Shown here piece after piece: positions 42,337 through 50,000 of a DNA stretch of 56,911 nucleotides. The notes below the pieces were generated by a model that was not told the DNA's origin, made no database searches, and worked only from the letters and a program-made list of their open reading frames with translations. The position numbers and the translations under genes were made by a program. The first letter of the stretch is position 1. Each line of letters opens with the position of its first letter. This DNA comes from an uncultured bacterium. GTDB lineage: Bacteria; Hydrogenedentota; Hydrogenedentia; Hydrogenedentales; Hydrogenedentaceae. Location of the stretch: contig CAKZKR010000038.1 in NCBI GenBank assembly GCA_937124615.1, positions 1 through 56,911 of the forward strand, given 5' to 3'.

Positions 42337-42933
42337 TTATCTTGCATACTTTGATAAATATTCTGCGACTCCTTTCGCATCCGGTTTCATTGCCTTCTCT
42401 CCCTTCTTCCAGTTTGCAGGACATACCTCTCCATGTTCTTCATGATACTGAATAGCATCAAGAACTCGTATTGCTTCGTCAACACTCCTACCAATAGGCA
42501 AATCATTTATCAAAATATGGCGAACAATCAATCCCTTATCCATAATGAAAAGTCCCCGCAACGCAACTGCATCATTCAATAAAACACCATAATCTCTTGA
42601 TATATTTTTTGTTAAATCCGCAACCAGAGGATAACAAATATTTCCTATTCCTCCTTTTTCTATAGGGGTATTTCTCCAGGCCCAGTGAGTAAAATGTGAA
42701 TCCACAGACACACCAATTACTTCACAATCCCTTGATTTAAACTCATCCAGTCTTTTATCAAACGCTAAAATTTCTGAAGGGCATACAAAAGTAAAGTCAA
42801 GCGGATAAAAATACAACAAGACATACTTGCCTTCATAATCTGAAAGTTGAAATTTTTCATTAAAACTTCCATCGGGCATTACTGCGGTTGCAATAAAATC
42901 TGGAGCTTTTTGTTGAACTTTTACTTTACACAT
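42337..42933 (-). CDS. Typical 2-Cys peroxiredoxin (AhpC/Prx1 type)
   Basis: A 198-residue thiol peroxidase. The peroxidatic Cys is in FYPLDFTFVCPSEILAFDKR and the resolving Cys in EEHGEVCPANWKKGE, and the Arg/Trp surroundings (GVSVDSHFTHWAWRN) fit the Prx1/AhpC group. It reduces hydrogen peroxide and organic hydroperoxides in the cytosol, recycled by thioredoxin or AhpF-like reductases (not in this window). GAGGAG lies upstream of the ATG. It is next to the ferritin gene on the same strand, pointing to coordinated oxidative-stress defence. Confidence 0.96.
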   Translation of the reverse strand: MCKVKVQQKAPDFIATAVMPDGSFNEKFQLSDYEGKYVLLYFYPLDFTFVCPSEILAFDKRLDEFKSRDCEVIGVSVDSHFTHWAWRNTPIEKGGIGNICYPLVADLTKNISRDYGVLLNDAVALRGLFIMDKGLIVRHILINDLPIGRSVDEAIRVLDAIQYHEEHGEVCPANWKKGEKAMKPDAKGVAEYLSKYAR

Positions 42934-43034
42934 AATACAGTTCTCCTCTACAGTTATATTTTTTTATTGTTTACTGCTTCCACTGTAATAACATTCTAAA
43001 AATTAAATTTATTTCATGTTCTAATACGACTCTG

Positions 43035-43568
43035 CTATTCTTTAGCAGTTCCTGTAATATCTGCAATAATCATTGGATTAAGAGTTCTCTGCCCCAATTC
43101 TTTATCTATCCAGTAAATCCCTCCTGGAGCATCCTTTACCATACGGAGTTTCTGTAGAATCTCATCTGCATTGGCTTCTTCTTCAACCTGTTCATTTATA
43201 AACCAATCTAAAAACATGCGAGCCGAACGGTCTCCTTCCTTTTCCGCAGTTTCTGCAAGTTTATTAATACATTCTGTAATATAGCATTCGTGTTTATATA
43301 CAGCCTCAAAGGCATCTACAGGGCTCTTCCAGGTCTTTGTAGGTTTCTTTATTTCATACCACTCTACCTCACCACCTCTTTCATAGATATAATTTTCAAA
43401 TTTTCTTGCATGGAATAATTCCTCTTGAACCTGAATTCTTAACCAATTTGCAAACCCTTTAAGATTCAGTTTCTCAAAATAAGACCTCATGGAGGCATAC
43501 AAATAGGCCGAATAAATTTCCTCATTAATTTGTTTGTTCAGTGCACTTACCACATTGTCTTTAATCAT
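43035..43568 (-). CDS. Ferritin (non-haem)
   Basis: A 177-residue four-helix-bundle protein of the bacterial ferritin (FtnA) type. Ferroxidase ligands are visible as Glu in NKQINEEIYSAYLYASM, the Glu-x-x-His in QEELFHARKFENYI, and Glu in WFINEQVEEEANADEI. It stores iron as a mineral inside a 24-mer and limits Fenton chemistry. AAAGGGG precedes the ATG. The 184 bp upstream (43569-43752) lie between it and the divergent lspA gene and hold no gene; TATAAT-like runs are present but I could not assign a Fur or PerR box. Confidence 0.95.
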   Translation of the reverse strand: MIKDNVVSALNKQINEEIYSAYLYASMRSYFEKLNLKGFANWLRIQVQEELFHARKFENYIYERGGEVEWYEIKKPTKTWKSPVDAFEAVYKHECYITECINKLAETAEKEGDRSARMFLDWFINEQVEEEANADEILQKLRMVKDAPGGIYWIDKELGQRTLNPMIIADITGTAKE

Positions 43569-43752
43569 AACTATCCCCTTTCACTGTTATAAGGTTTGAT
43601 TAAATTTTATACATTATATTATACAGATATACTAACATCTTATCTACTTTCTTTATTTCTTTACATAACATCAAGTAGAGTTTATAAGCAAAAAAAAATT
43701 AAAATACATCCTAACTATTTTTCAATAATAAAAAAATAAAAGGATTCCCGTT

Positions 43753-44289
43753 TTGCAAATACAACATTCTCGTTTCCATATTGTTGTAGTACTCCTCCTA
43801 ATTTCTATTTTGGTAATTGACCAGGTGACCAAGATTACTGCAATAAAATATTTAAAAGGAAAGCCGAGCATTCACTTTCCAGATTCATGGGTTCCCCATG
43901 ATTTATTTCGACTCACTTATACAGAAAATACAGGCGCATTTTTAAGTTTAGGTAGCCAATTACCGGACTCCCTTCGTTTCTGGCTATTCACCGTCTTAAA
44001 TTCTATAGTACTCCTAATTCTACTGTTATTAATCTTCTTCAAGACAAACCTGCCACCAATAACCATGATTAGTTTTTCAATGATTATAGCGGGTGGTGTG
44101 GGAAACATTATAGACCGAATTTTTCGTGATGGCAGGGTTGTTGATTTCATGAATATAGGTATAGGTTTTGGCTCATTCAGTTTAAGAACAGGGATATTCA
44201 ATATTGCAGACCTTGCAATAGTATGCGGTCTTATCCTCCTTCTTATTGGAGAATTCTTTGTTTTTGGAGACCGTAATACCTCCATATAA
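43753..44289 (+). CDS. lspA: Lipoprotein signal peptidase II
   Basis: A 178-residue inner-membrane aspartyl peptidase that removes signal peptides from lipidated prolipoproteins. Four membrane helices are predicted. Motifs: ILVIDQVTKI in helix 1, YTENTGAFLSLG, the first catalytic Asp in GGVGNIIDRIFRDGRVVDF, and the second in GIFNIADLAIVCG. It starts at TTG, with AAAGGA about 8 bases upstream. It matches the several predicted lipoproteins in the window, such as those at 5563 and 10615. Confidence 0.95.
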   Translation: MQIQHSRFHIVVVLLLISILVIDQVTKITAIKYLKGKPSIHFPDSWVPHDLFRLTYTENTGAFLSLGSQLPDSLRFWLFTVLNSIVLLILLLLIFFKTNLPPITMISFSMIIAGGVGNIIDRIFRDGRVVDFMNIGIGFGSFSLRTGIFNIADLAIVCGLILLLIGEFFVFGDRNTSI

Positions 44290-44380
44290 CATACTTTTTA
44301 CTTATTTTTTAACAAGAACAATAAATCAACCGTTTAAATATTAGATATAAAATATTGCTTTAAAATTTTTCTGTCTTTTA

Positions 44381-44389
44381 TGCTATACT
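44381..44389 (+). promoter_or_regulatory. Extended -10 promoter for the small exported protein
   Basis: TGCTATACT carries the TGn extension and a TATACT -10 (44384-44389). No good -35 lies at 16-18 bases. The predicted start near 44396 gives a leader of ~37 bases containing GGAGG before the ATG at 44433. Confidence 0.4.
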
Positions 44390-44432
44390 TAATTAAGAAC
44401 AAATAAATAGTTAGTATGGAGGTTTAAACTCT

Positions 44433-44690
44433 ATGTTAAATAACAAATACCTTAAAATTCTCCTAGTTTCTATTATTCTTATACTCTTCATTCTACTGGT
44501 TGTAAGCCCTTCGCATGCACAAAAAAAAGACGATAGTATCGGAGCAGACAAAGAACTCGCATCAAAAAAAGGAGTTAGTGGTTCTCTCGCTACAAAACAA
44601 TTTGACAAAAACAAACTCCCGGGAAAATGGAAAATAGGATTTGCTCTTGGTTCATTAGCCGCCGCTGTTGCTGTTGTAAAATGGCTATAA
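44433..44690 (+). CDS. Small exported or membrane-tethered protein
   Basis: An 85-residue predicted protein. The N-terminal hydrophobic stretch (LLVSIILILFILLVV) ends in PSHAQ, a good signal peptidase I site, leaving a ~55-residue mature part that is Lys-rich and ends in a second hydrophobic segment (IGFALGSLAAAVAVVKWL). So it may be a small periplasmic protein held by its tail. GGAGG lies 13 bases before the ATG. It precedes the GGDEF regulator by 27 bp and may be cotranscribed. No family recognised. Confidence 0.7.
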   Translation: MLNNKYLKILLVSIILILFILLVVSPSHAQKKDDSIGADKELASKKGVSGSLATKQFDKNKLPGKWKIGFALGSLAAAVAVVKWL

Positions 44691-44717
44691 TGATAACAGA
44701 AAACCAAGTTTATCTTA

Positions 44718-46109
44718 ATGAGACAAAACAAAACAGGGAAAAATAACTCAAAAAATACAATCAATAAAAAAAGTATTCCCAATTGCGAAACAGAGAAAAT
44801 ACTAATAATTGACGATGATACCGTAATCCTTGAACTTTTTGACACATTCTTAAAAGATTTAAAACATCCTTTTGTATGTACAACCTCTCCTAAGAACGCT
44901 TTATCTATTTTATCAAAAGAAACCTTTGCCTTAGCGATTGTTGACTATCTAATGCCAGAAATGAATGGATTGTCTTTGCTTAAAAAAATAAAGGAAAAAA
45001 GTGATGATATTGAAGTAATAATCATGACAGGATTGCACGATGTAAAAAATGCAATCGAAGCATTGCGATTAGGGGCTTATGACTATATTCTAAAACCTTT
45101 TCAAATAGAAGAAATTAAAATTGCTATAAAAAAGGCTTTGGAGCATCGTTCTCTAATTATTGCTCATAAAAATCATGAAGAAGAACTAAAACAACGCATC
45201 CATGAAGCAACCCAACAATTAAAAAACATCAACAAGGAACTCAAGGAAACAAAAGAATACCTTGAACAACTACTAAACACCTCCGTAGATGGAATTTTTA
45301 TATTAACCCCTTCCTTTCAAATCAATTACGCCAATCAAGGAGCTCTCCACATACTAGACTATAAAGAAAATGAAATTAAAGAGAAAAATCTCTCCATTAT
45401 CTTATCAGGGACTAAAGAAGAGTCTAAATACATACAACAAATTATAAGAGAAAAAGGAGAAATTCAAAACTATGAAACAGAGTTTATTAGAAAAAATAAA
45501 ACACAGGTTCCCGTAAATATTTCATTTTCTTGTCTAAAAAAAGACAACCAGAAAATCCACTCTATTTTAGCTATTTTCAAAGATATTACAACTCAAAAAG
45601 ACCTTGAGAATAAACTAAAAGAGATGTCAATAAAAGATGGTCTTACCGATCTATATAATCAACGATATTTCTACAATAGGTTGGAATCCGAAATAGAACG
45701 AGCAAAACGACAGAGACATCCTTTATCTCTATTACTGTTTGATATTGACCAATTCAAAACCTATAATGATTGCCATGGACATCTCATGGGAGACAAAGTG
45801 TTAAAAGCAATAGGACAAATTGTTAAACAATGCACTCGTGAACATGTAGATATAGGATTCCGATATGGAGGTGATGAGTTTACAGTAATTCTTCCAGAAA
45901 CGGACGCAAATCAGGCGTTATTAGTAGCAGACCGTATTCGAACTTCATTCGAAGCAAAAAAATTTAACAATCTAACACTTTCCATTGGTGTAATTGCATA
46001 CAAAGAAAATTTTTCTATTCGCTCTTTTATTCGTCTTGCTGACAATTGTATGTATAATGCAAAGCGTTCGGGGGGCAATCGTGTAAAATTATTCAAAAAT
46101 AGTAAATAA
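44718..46109 (+). CDS. Response-regulator diguanylate cyclase (REC-PAS-GGDEF)
   Basis: A 463-residue cytosolic protein. Residues ~25-145 are a receiver domain with phospho-acceptor Asp in AIVDYLMPEMNGLS and Lys in YDYILKPFQIEE. A coiled linker (residues ~150-185) leads to a PAS domain (~185-300; LLNTSVDGIFILTPSFQINY). Residues ~300-460 are GGDEF with RYGGDEFTVILPE, the active-site signature for cyclic-di-GMP synthesis from two GTP. The inhibitory RxxD site that normally lies five residues before it reads EHVD, so product inhibition may be lost. No histidine kinase is in the window. Phosphorylation would be the expected input. Confidence 0.93.
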   Translation: MRQNKTGKNNSKNTINKKSIPNCETEKILIIDDDTVILELFDTFLKDLKHPFVCTTSPKNALSILSKETFALAIVDYLMPEMNGLSLLKKIKEKSDDIEVIIMTGLHDVKNAIEALRLGAYDYILKPFQIEEIKIAIKKALEHRSLIIAHKNHEEELKQRIHEATQQLKNINKELKETKEYLEQLLNTSVDGIFILTPSFQINYANQGALHILDYKENEIKEKNLSIILSGTKEESKYIQQIIREKGEIQNYETEFIRKNKTQVPVNISFSCLKKDNQKIHSILAIFKDITTQKDLENKLKEMSIKDGLTDLYNQRYFYNRLESEIERAKRQRHPLSLLLFDIDQFKTYNDCHGHLMGDKVLKAIGQIVKQCTREHVDIGFRYGGDEFTVILPETDANQALLVADRIRTSFEAKKFNNLTLSIGVIAYKENFSIRSFIRLADNCMYNAKRSGGNRVKLFKNSK

Positions 46110-46127
46110 TAAATAAAAGGAAAATCT

Positions 46128-46958
46128 ATGACGGAGAAAATTAAAATTGGTATCTGTAATGAGATATTTAAAGAATGGAATGACATAGAACGAACAATTA
46201 AATATGTAAAAGACCTGGGCTATGATGGATTGGAGATAGCACCCTTTACAATATCGAAATATGTTACAGATATCTCATCAGAAACTCGTAAGAATATTCG
46301 CAATACTGCAGAAAAAGCAGGTTTGGAGATTCTTGGAATACATTGGGTTTTTGTAGGACCTGAGAATGTTTATCTAACACATCCTGACCCAGAGATAAGG
46401 AATTACACTGCACATTATTTAAAAGAATTGGTTCACTTTTGTGCGGACATCGGCGGTAAAATCATTGTTTTTGGTTCCCCTAAACAAAGAAATGTGATGC
46501 GTGATGTTACTTACAGCCAGGCATTCTATTATGCTTGCGAAGTCTTTTCCCAAACTATGTCCGTTTGTGAGAAGAGAGATGTTACAATTTGCATGGAACA
46601 ATTAACACATTGGGAAACTAACTTTTGTCATACTGTTGAAGAGACTGTTGAACTTATTGAAGCCGTTAACCACCCAAAATTCCAATTATTATTAGATACA
46701 AAAGCCATGACTTTTCTTCAGGAACCCCGTGAAGTAATTATTCAAAAATATGCAAAGTATTTAAAACATTATCATGCTAATGATGAGAACCTATTAGGTC
46801 CTGGTATGGGGAAAGTTGACTTTACACCGATAGTTCGGGCACTTAAAGAAATCGATTATAAAGGCTATATGTCTGTAGAGGTATTTAAATTCGATCTAGG
46901 ACCCGAAAAAATAGCCACAGAAAGTTTGCAATATTTAAGGAAATTTCTTGAAAACTAA
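46128..46958 (+). CDS. Sugar phosphate isomerase/epimerase (xylose-isomerase-like TIM barrel)
   Basis: A 276-residue TIM-barrel protein of the AP-endonuclease-2/xylose isomerase-like superfamily. It has KIGICNEIFKEWND at strand 1, LGYDGLEIAPFTI at strand 2, LEILGIHWVFVGP, DIGGKIIVFGSPKQR, ICMEQLTHWETN (metal Glu), FQLLLDTKAM (metal Asp), KHYHANDENLLGPG (metal His region) and YMSVEVFKFD (metal Glu). These are the usual divalent-metal ligands. Members epimerise or isomerise sugars, inositols and related compounds; the substrate is not determined. AAAGGAA precedes the ATG. It lies 18 bp after the GGDEF gene. Confidence 0.88.
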   Translation: MTEKIKIGICNEIFKEWNDIERTIKYVKDLGYDGLEIAPFTISKYVTDISSETRKNIRNTAEKAGLEILGIHWVFVGPENVYLTHPDPEIRNYTAHYLKELVHFCADIGGKIIVFGSPKQRNVMRDVTYSQAFYYACEVFSQTMSVCEKRDVTICMEQLTHWETNFCHTVEETVELIEAVNHPKFQLLLDTKAMTFLQEPREVIIQKYAKYLKHYHANDENLLGPGMGKVDFTPIVRALKEIDYKGYMSVEVFKFDLGPEKIATESLQYLRKFLEN

Positions 46959-46978
46959 AGTGTTCAAGTATATACAAA

Positions 46979-47578
46979 ATGATTCAATTAGAGGATAGTC
47001 CCTTTAAAATCTTTGAACAATGGTACGAGGAAGCAAAACAAAAATTAGATATTGAATATGCAACCTCTGCCGGATTGGCGACATCTACTTGTGACGGAAT
47101 TCCCGATATTCGTATGGTTCTTATTAAACAATGGGATTATAAAGGATTTCTATTTTATACAAATTACACCAGTAAAAAAAGTCAACAAATTCAATCAAAT
47201 CCCCGAGCTGGACTCTGTTTTTACTGGTATGAACTTGGCAAACAAATTCGCATTCGTGGAATTGTAGAAAAAATTGAAGAAGAAATATCAGACCAGTATT
47301 TTTTTTCACGAGACCGCATATCTCAAATTGGAGCATGGGCCTCTAAACAATCTCAAACTTTAATAAATAGATTAGAATTAGAAAAAAGAGTAGCAAAATA
47401 TCTAGTTCAATTTGGTTTTTCTAAAGTCAACCGCCCACCTTTCTGGGGAGGTTACCGAGTTGTTCCATTAGAAATGGAATTCTGGCTAAAAAAATCCTAC
47501 CGATTACACGAAAGAGTACTGTATTCCAGAAACAGTATTGAAACAAAAAACTGGGAACGGGTTTACTTATATCCCTAA
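46979..47578 (+). CDS. pdxH: Pyridoxamine 5'-phosphate oxidase
   Basis: A 199-residue flavin enzyme that oxidises pyridoxine- or pyridoxamine-5'-phosphate to pyridoxal phosphate. Motifs: ATSTCDGIPDIRMVLIKQWD, GFLFYTNYTSKKSQQIQSNP (FMN-binding), ARAGLCFYWYELGKQIRIRG-like NPRAGLCFYWYELGKQIRIRG region, and the C-terminal PPFWGGYRVVPLEMEFWL. Length is slightly short versus ~215. It supplies the cofactor used by hisC and ilvE in this window. It lies 20 bp after the epimerase gene, without an obvious ribosome site. Confidence 0.95.
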   Translation: MIQLEDSPFKIFEQWYEEAKQKLDIEYATSAGLATSTCDGIPDIRMVLIKQWDYKGFLFYTNYTSKKSQQIQSNPRAGLCFYWYELGKQIRIRGIVEKIEEEISDQYFFSRDRISQIGAWASKQSQTLINRLELEKRVAKYLVQFGFSKVNRPPFWGGYRVVPLEMEFWLKKSYRLHERVLYSRNSIETKNWERVYLYP

Positions 47579-47600
47579 AAAGTCATTTATGGAATAAAAT

Positions 47601-47629
47601 TACAAACAAAAATAAAAAAGTGTTATAAT
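47601..47629 (+). promoter_or_regulatory. Putative promoter of the TetR-esterase operon
   Basis: A perfect TATAAT (47624-47629) lies in a suitable place, with TACAAA (47601-47606) as a weak -35 at 17 bases. The operator palindrome at 47644-47655 lies just after the predicted start (~47636), where a bound repressor would block transcription. Confidence 0.45.
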
Positions 47630-47643
47630 ATAAAAAAATAATA

Positions 47644-47655
47644 TAACGACCGTTA
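47644..47655. promoter_or_regulatory. TetR-type operator palindrome
   Basis: TAACG-AC-CGTTA is a perfect 5 bp inverted repeat with a 2-base centre, 16 bases before the ATG of the TetR gene. Many TetR-family repressors bind such sites in their own promoter. Autoregulation, and control of the downstream esterase, is inferred from position. Confidence 0.6.
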
Positions 47656-47671
47656 GTTAAAGGGGTTCAGA

Positions 47672-48316
47672 ATGGCTATAGAACAAATTAATGAACAAAA
47701 CTCTTCCACAGAAGAACGATTACTAAAAAGTGCACTAAAATTATTTTCCGAAAAAGGATATGAAGGAACAAGTATAAGAGAAATCATTGAGGATGCTGGT
47801 GTTACCCGTCCTGTCTTATACTACTATTTCCAAAATAAAGAAGATTTATTCCGAAAATTAGTGGAATCAATAGTAAAACAACTTTTGGAAAAAATGTTTC
47901 ATATAAAACAAAATTACTCTGACACAATTGGTAAACTCAAAGCGATCATCCGTACTACTTTTGAAATGGCTGAAAATGACCTGCAGTCTGTCCGCCTTAT
48001 CTTGCATGTATATTTTGCTCCTATTCGATCCGCACCTCCTATTCGAGGTAGTGATATTGGAAAACAAAGATTTAAAATTATAGAATCCATAATGAGAGAA
48101 GGATTAGAAAAAGCAGATTTATCCGGTGGTGATGCAAGAGCCCTTACCCTTGCTTTCCTTGGCATTATGGATATGCATGTAATGGCGAAATCGGACCGTC
48201 CGGAACTCCATCTTACACCCGAATTAGCAGAAGGTCTCGTAGATTTATTCTTCTACGGAGCCTGTTTTAAGCCCAATCCGCCTTTCTCTCTGGTCAGTCC
48301 TTATGTATATGTATAA
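47672..48316 (+). CDS. TetR-family transcriptional regulator
   Basis: A 214-residue repressor-type protein. Residues ~15-62 are the TetR HTH (ERLLKSALKLFSEKGYEGTS, then IREIIEDAGVTRPVLYYYFQ). The C-terminal helical domain (residues ~70-205) is a ligand pocket of unknown specificity; its sequence resembles the AcrR/AefR branch. AAGGGG lies 8 bases before the ATG. The downstream esterase gene starts 40 bp later on the same strand, making a simple sensor-enzyme operon. Confidence 0.93.
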   Translation: MAIEQINEQNSSTEERLLKSALKLFSEKGYEGTSIREIIEDAGVTRPVLYYYFQNKEDLFRKLVESIVKQLLEKMFHIKQNYSDTIGKLKAIIRTTFEMAENDLQSVRLILHVYFAPIRSAPPIRGSDIGKQRFKIIESIMREGLEKADLSGGDARALTLAFLGIMDMHVMAKSDRPELHLTPELAEGLVDLFFYGACFKPNPPFSLVSPYVYV

Positions 48317-48356
48317 TATGCACTTCATTTATTTTTTTGAAACAGGAAAATAAATT

Positions 48357-49229
48357 ATGCCCAATTTTGATATTGCATTTTTCAGTTCAAGAAAGGTCAA
48401 AAATCACGATTCACAACAACTTCGAGATCCCTCAACAAAAATATTAAAAGGCGCTGAGCCTTTAGAACAAGGAAATAAAAACTCGGACACCGCATTATTA
48501 ATGGTACATGGATTCTCAGGATGTCCTAATAATTTTGAAAATCTACCAAACCAACTTGCCGAGTTAGATATTTATGTTAAAGCCATACTACTTCCAGGTC
48601 ATGGCACAACTCCTCTGGAATTTGAAAAGGTATCTGTAGACATTCTTATAGAATCAGTAGTGGATAATATTATACTTCTTAAAAAACACCATAAAACAGT
48701 AATCGTTTTAGGACATTCCATGGGAGGAGCACTATCCACCCTGTCCTTTGTTAAGACTCCCTTCGATGGGCTAATCCTCGCAAGTCCTTATTATGGAATT
48801 ACATTCAACCCAAAACTAATATTTCCGCCTGAAAAGTGGATAAGATATTTCTCCCCGCTTGTTCGATGGGTATATACTCCACCTGAAAAACAACCTATTT
48901 TAAGAAAAGAGGTTGCAACACAAATCATATCCTACCAATGGATTCCTTCCCGAGCAGGATTAGTAGCCATGGAAATTGCAGAAAGAGCAAAAAGAAAATC
49001 TATTTTGGAACAGATAACTTGTCCCACCTTAATAATTCATTCCAAAAAAGATAGCGTAGCATGTCCCCTTGCAGTTGCTAATGTCTATGATCAAATCAAG
49101 TCTGCCAAAAAAGAAATTCTATGGCTTGAAAATTCCGACCATGTAATCTTCTGGGATTACGAGCGAGATATTGTTAGCAAAAAAATAAGTGAATTTATTG
49201 TTCAATTTAAAAAAGAGAGGAGCAGATAA
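48357..49229 (+). CDS. Alpha/beta hydrolase, carboxylesterase-like
   Basis: A 290-residue serine hydrolase of the carboxylesterase Est30/monoacylglycerol lipase type. It has LMVHGFSGCPNNFENL (oxyanion), ILLPGHGTTPLEF, the nucleophile elbow VLGHSMGGALSTL (Ser121), an Asp in LIIHSKKDSVACPLAVA, and a His in NSDHVIFWD. No signal peptide is visible, so it is probably cytosolic. AGGAAA precedes the ATG. It is likely controlled by the adjacent TetR protein. Its end overlaps a hairpin terminator. Confidence 0.9.
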   Translation: MPNFDIAFFSSRKVKNHDSQQLRDPSTKILKGAEPLEQGNKNSDTALLMVHGFSGCPNNFENLPNQLAELDIYVKAILLPGHGTTPLEFEKVSVDILIESVVDNIILLKKHHKTVIVLGHSMGGALSTLSFVKTPFDGLILASPYYGITFNPKLIFPPEKWIRYFSPLVRWVYTPPEKQPILRKEVATQIISYQWIPSRAGLVAMEIAERAKRKSILEQITCPTLIIHSKKDSVACPLAVANVYDQIKSAKKEILWLENSDHVIFWDYERDIVSKKISEFIVQFKKERSR

Positions 49230-49243
49230 TATATGCTCCTCTC
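49215..49243 (-). terminator. Rho-independent terminator for the superoxide dismutase gene (overlaps esterase 3' end)
   Basis: GAGAGGAGCA (49215-49224) pairs perfectly with TGCTCCTCTC (49234-49243) around a 9-base loop. On the minus strand the stem is followed by TTTTTT, a classic terminator for the sod gene ending at 49266. On the plus strand it includes the esterase stop codon and is followed only by a weak T-run, so it may also end that gene. Confidence 0.82.
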
Positions 49244-49265
49244 AAACTATTTTTATGAAGATATT

Positions 49266-49880
49266 TTACTTCACCGTTTGTCTCCAGATTTCATAGACTT
49301 TATTCCAATTGACAACATTCCAAAAAGCAGATATATATTCGGGTCGCCTATTTTGATATTTTAGGTAGTATGCATGTTCCCAAACATCTAAACCCAAAAT
49401 AGGAATATGTGCCTGCAGAATAGGTGAATCTTGATTAGGAGTACTATAAACCTTCAATTCGTTATTTTCATCAACAACAAGCCATGCCCATCCACTACCA
49501 AAACGGGTTTTCGCTGTATTTTCAAATACTTCCTTAAAAGACGAATAACTACCAAATTGTTTTTCAATAGCCCTCAAAAGGTCATCCTTCGGCTCACCAC
49601 CACCTTTAGGAGACATAATTTCCCAGAACAAACTGTGATTAGCGTGCCCACCTCCATGATTAATCACAACCTGTCTCTTTTCTTCTGGGACATCTTTTAT
49701 CCTCTTTAATAAATCTTCTACGGATAAATCGTTAAATTGGGGTAATGCTTCCAGTGCTTTGTTGACAGTATCCACATAAGTTCCGTGATGCTTTTGATGA
49801 TGTATCTCCATTGTTTTTGTATCTATGTATGGCTCTAAAGCATCATAAGGATAAGGTAATGAAGGTAATTGATATGACAT
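49266..49880 (-). CDS. Superoxide dismutase, Mn/Fe type
   Basis: A 204-residue dismutase converting superoxide to hydrogen peroxide and oxygen. Metal ligands are visible as His in [16 protein letters not shown], His in [14 protein letters not shown], and Asp and His in [19 protein letters not shown]. The [11 protein letters not shown] and [12 protein letters not shown] patterns lean toward manganese, but the metal cannot be fixed by eye. No signal peptide, so cytosolic. AAAGGAGAAAAGGAT precedes the ATG. It adds to peroxiredoxin and ferritin as the third oxidative-stress gene nearby, though transcribed separately. Confidence 0.96.
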   Translation of the reverse strand: MSYQLPSLPYPYDALEPYIDTKTMEIHHQKHHGTYVDTVNKALEALPQFNDLSVEDLLKRIKDVPEEKRQVVINHGGGHANHSLFWEIMSPKGGGEPKDDLLRAIEKQFGSYSSFKEVFENTAKTRFGSGWAWLVVDENNELKVYSTPNQDSPILQAHIPILGLDVWEHAYYLKYQNRRPEYISAFWNVVNWNKVYEIWRQTVK

Positions 49881-50000
49881 ATCCTTTTCTCCTTTTCTTT
49901 TAGTTCATGTTAAACTAACTAATGTTACATTTTGTTGAAAAAAAACGCTATTTATGTTTCTTTTATTCCTTATATTAGAAAATTAAAGGATTTAATATTA

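Noticed and set aside
42940-43020. Possible PerR-like box (TTAGAATGTTATTA on the minus strand) upstream of the peroxiredoxin gene
   Set aside because: Only one half resembles the consensus; the second half mismatches at several positions, and AT-rich sequence makes chance matches likely.
43569-43752. Possible Fur box between ferritin and lspA
   Set aside because: TATAAT-like runs are abundant, but no 19-base inverted repeat of the Fur type could be found by eye.
49932-50000. Longer TTG start for tcdA
   Set aside because: It adds an extension absent in the family, and the ATG at 50001 has an AAAGGA site.
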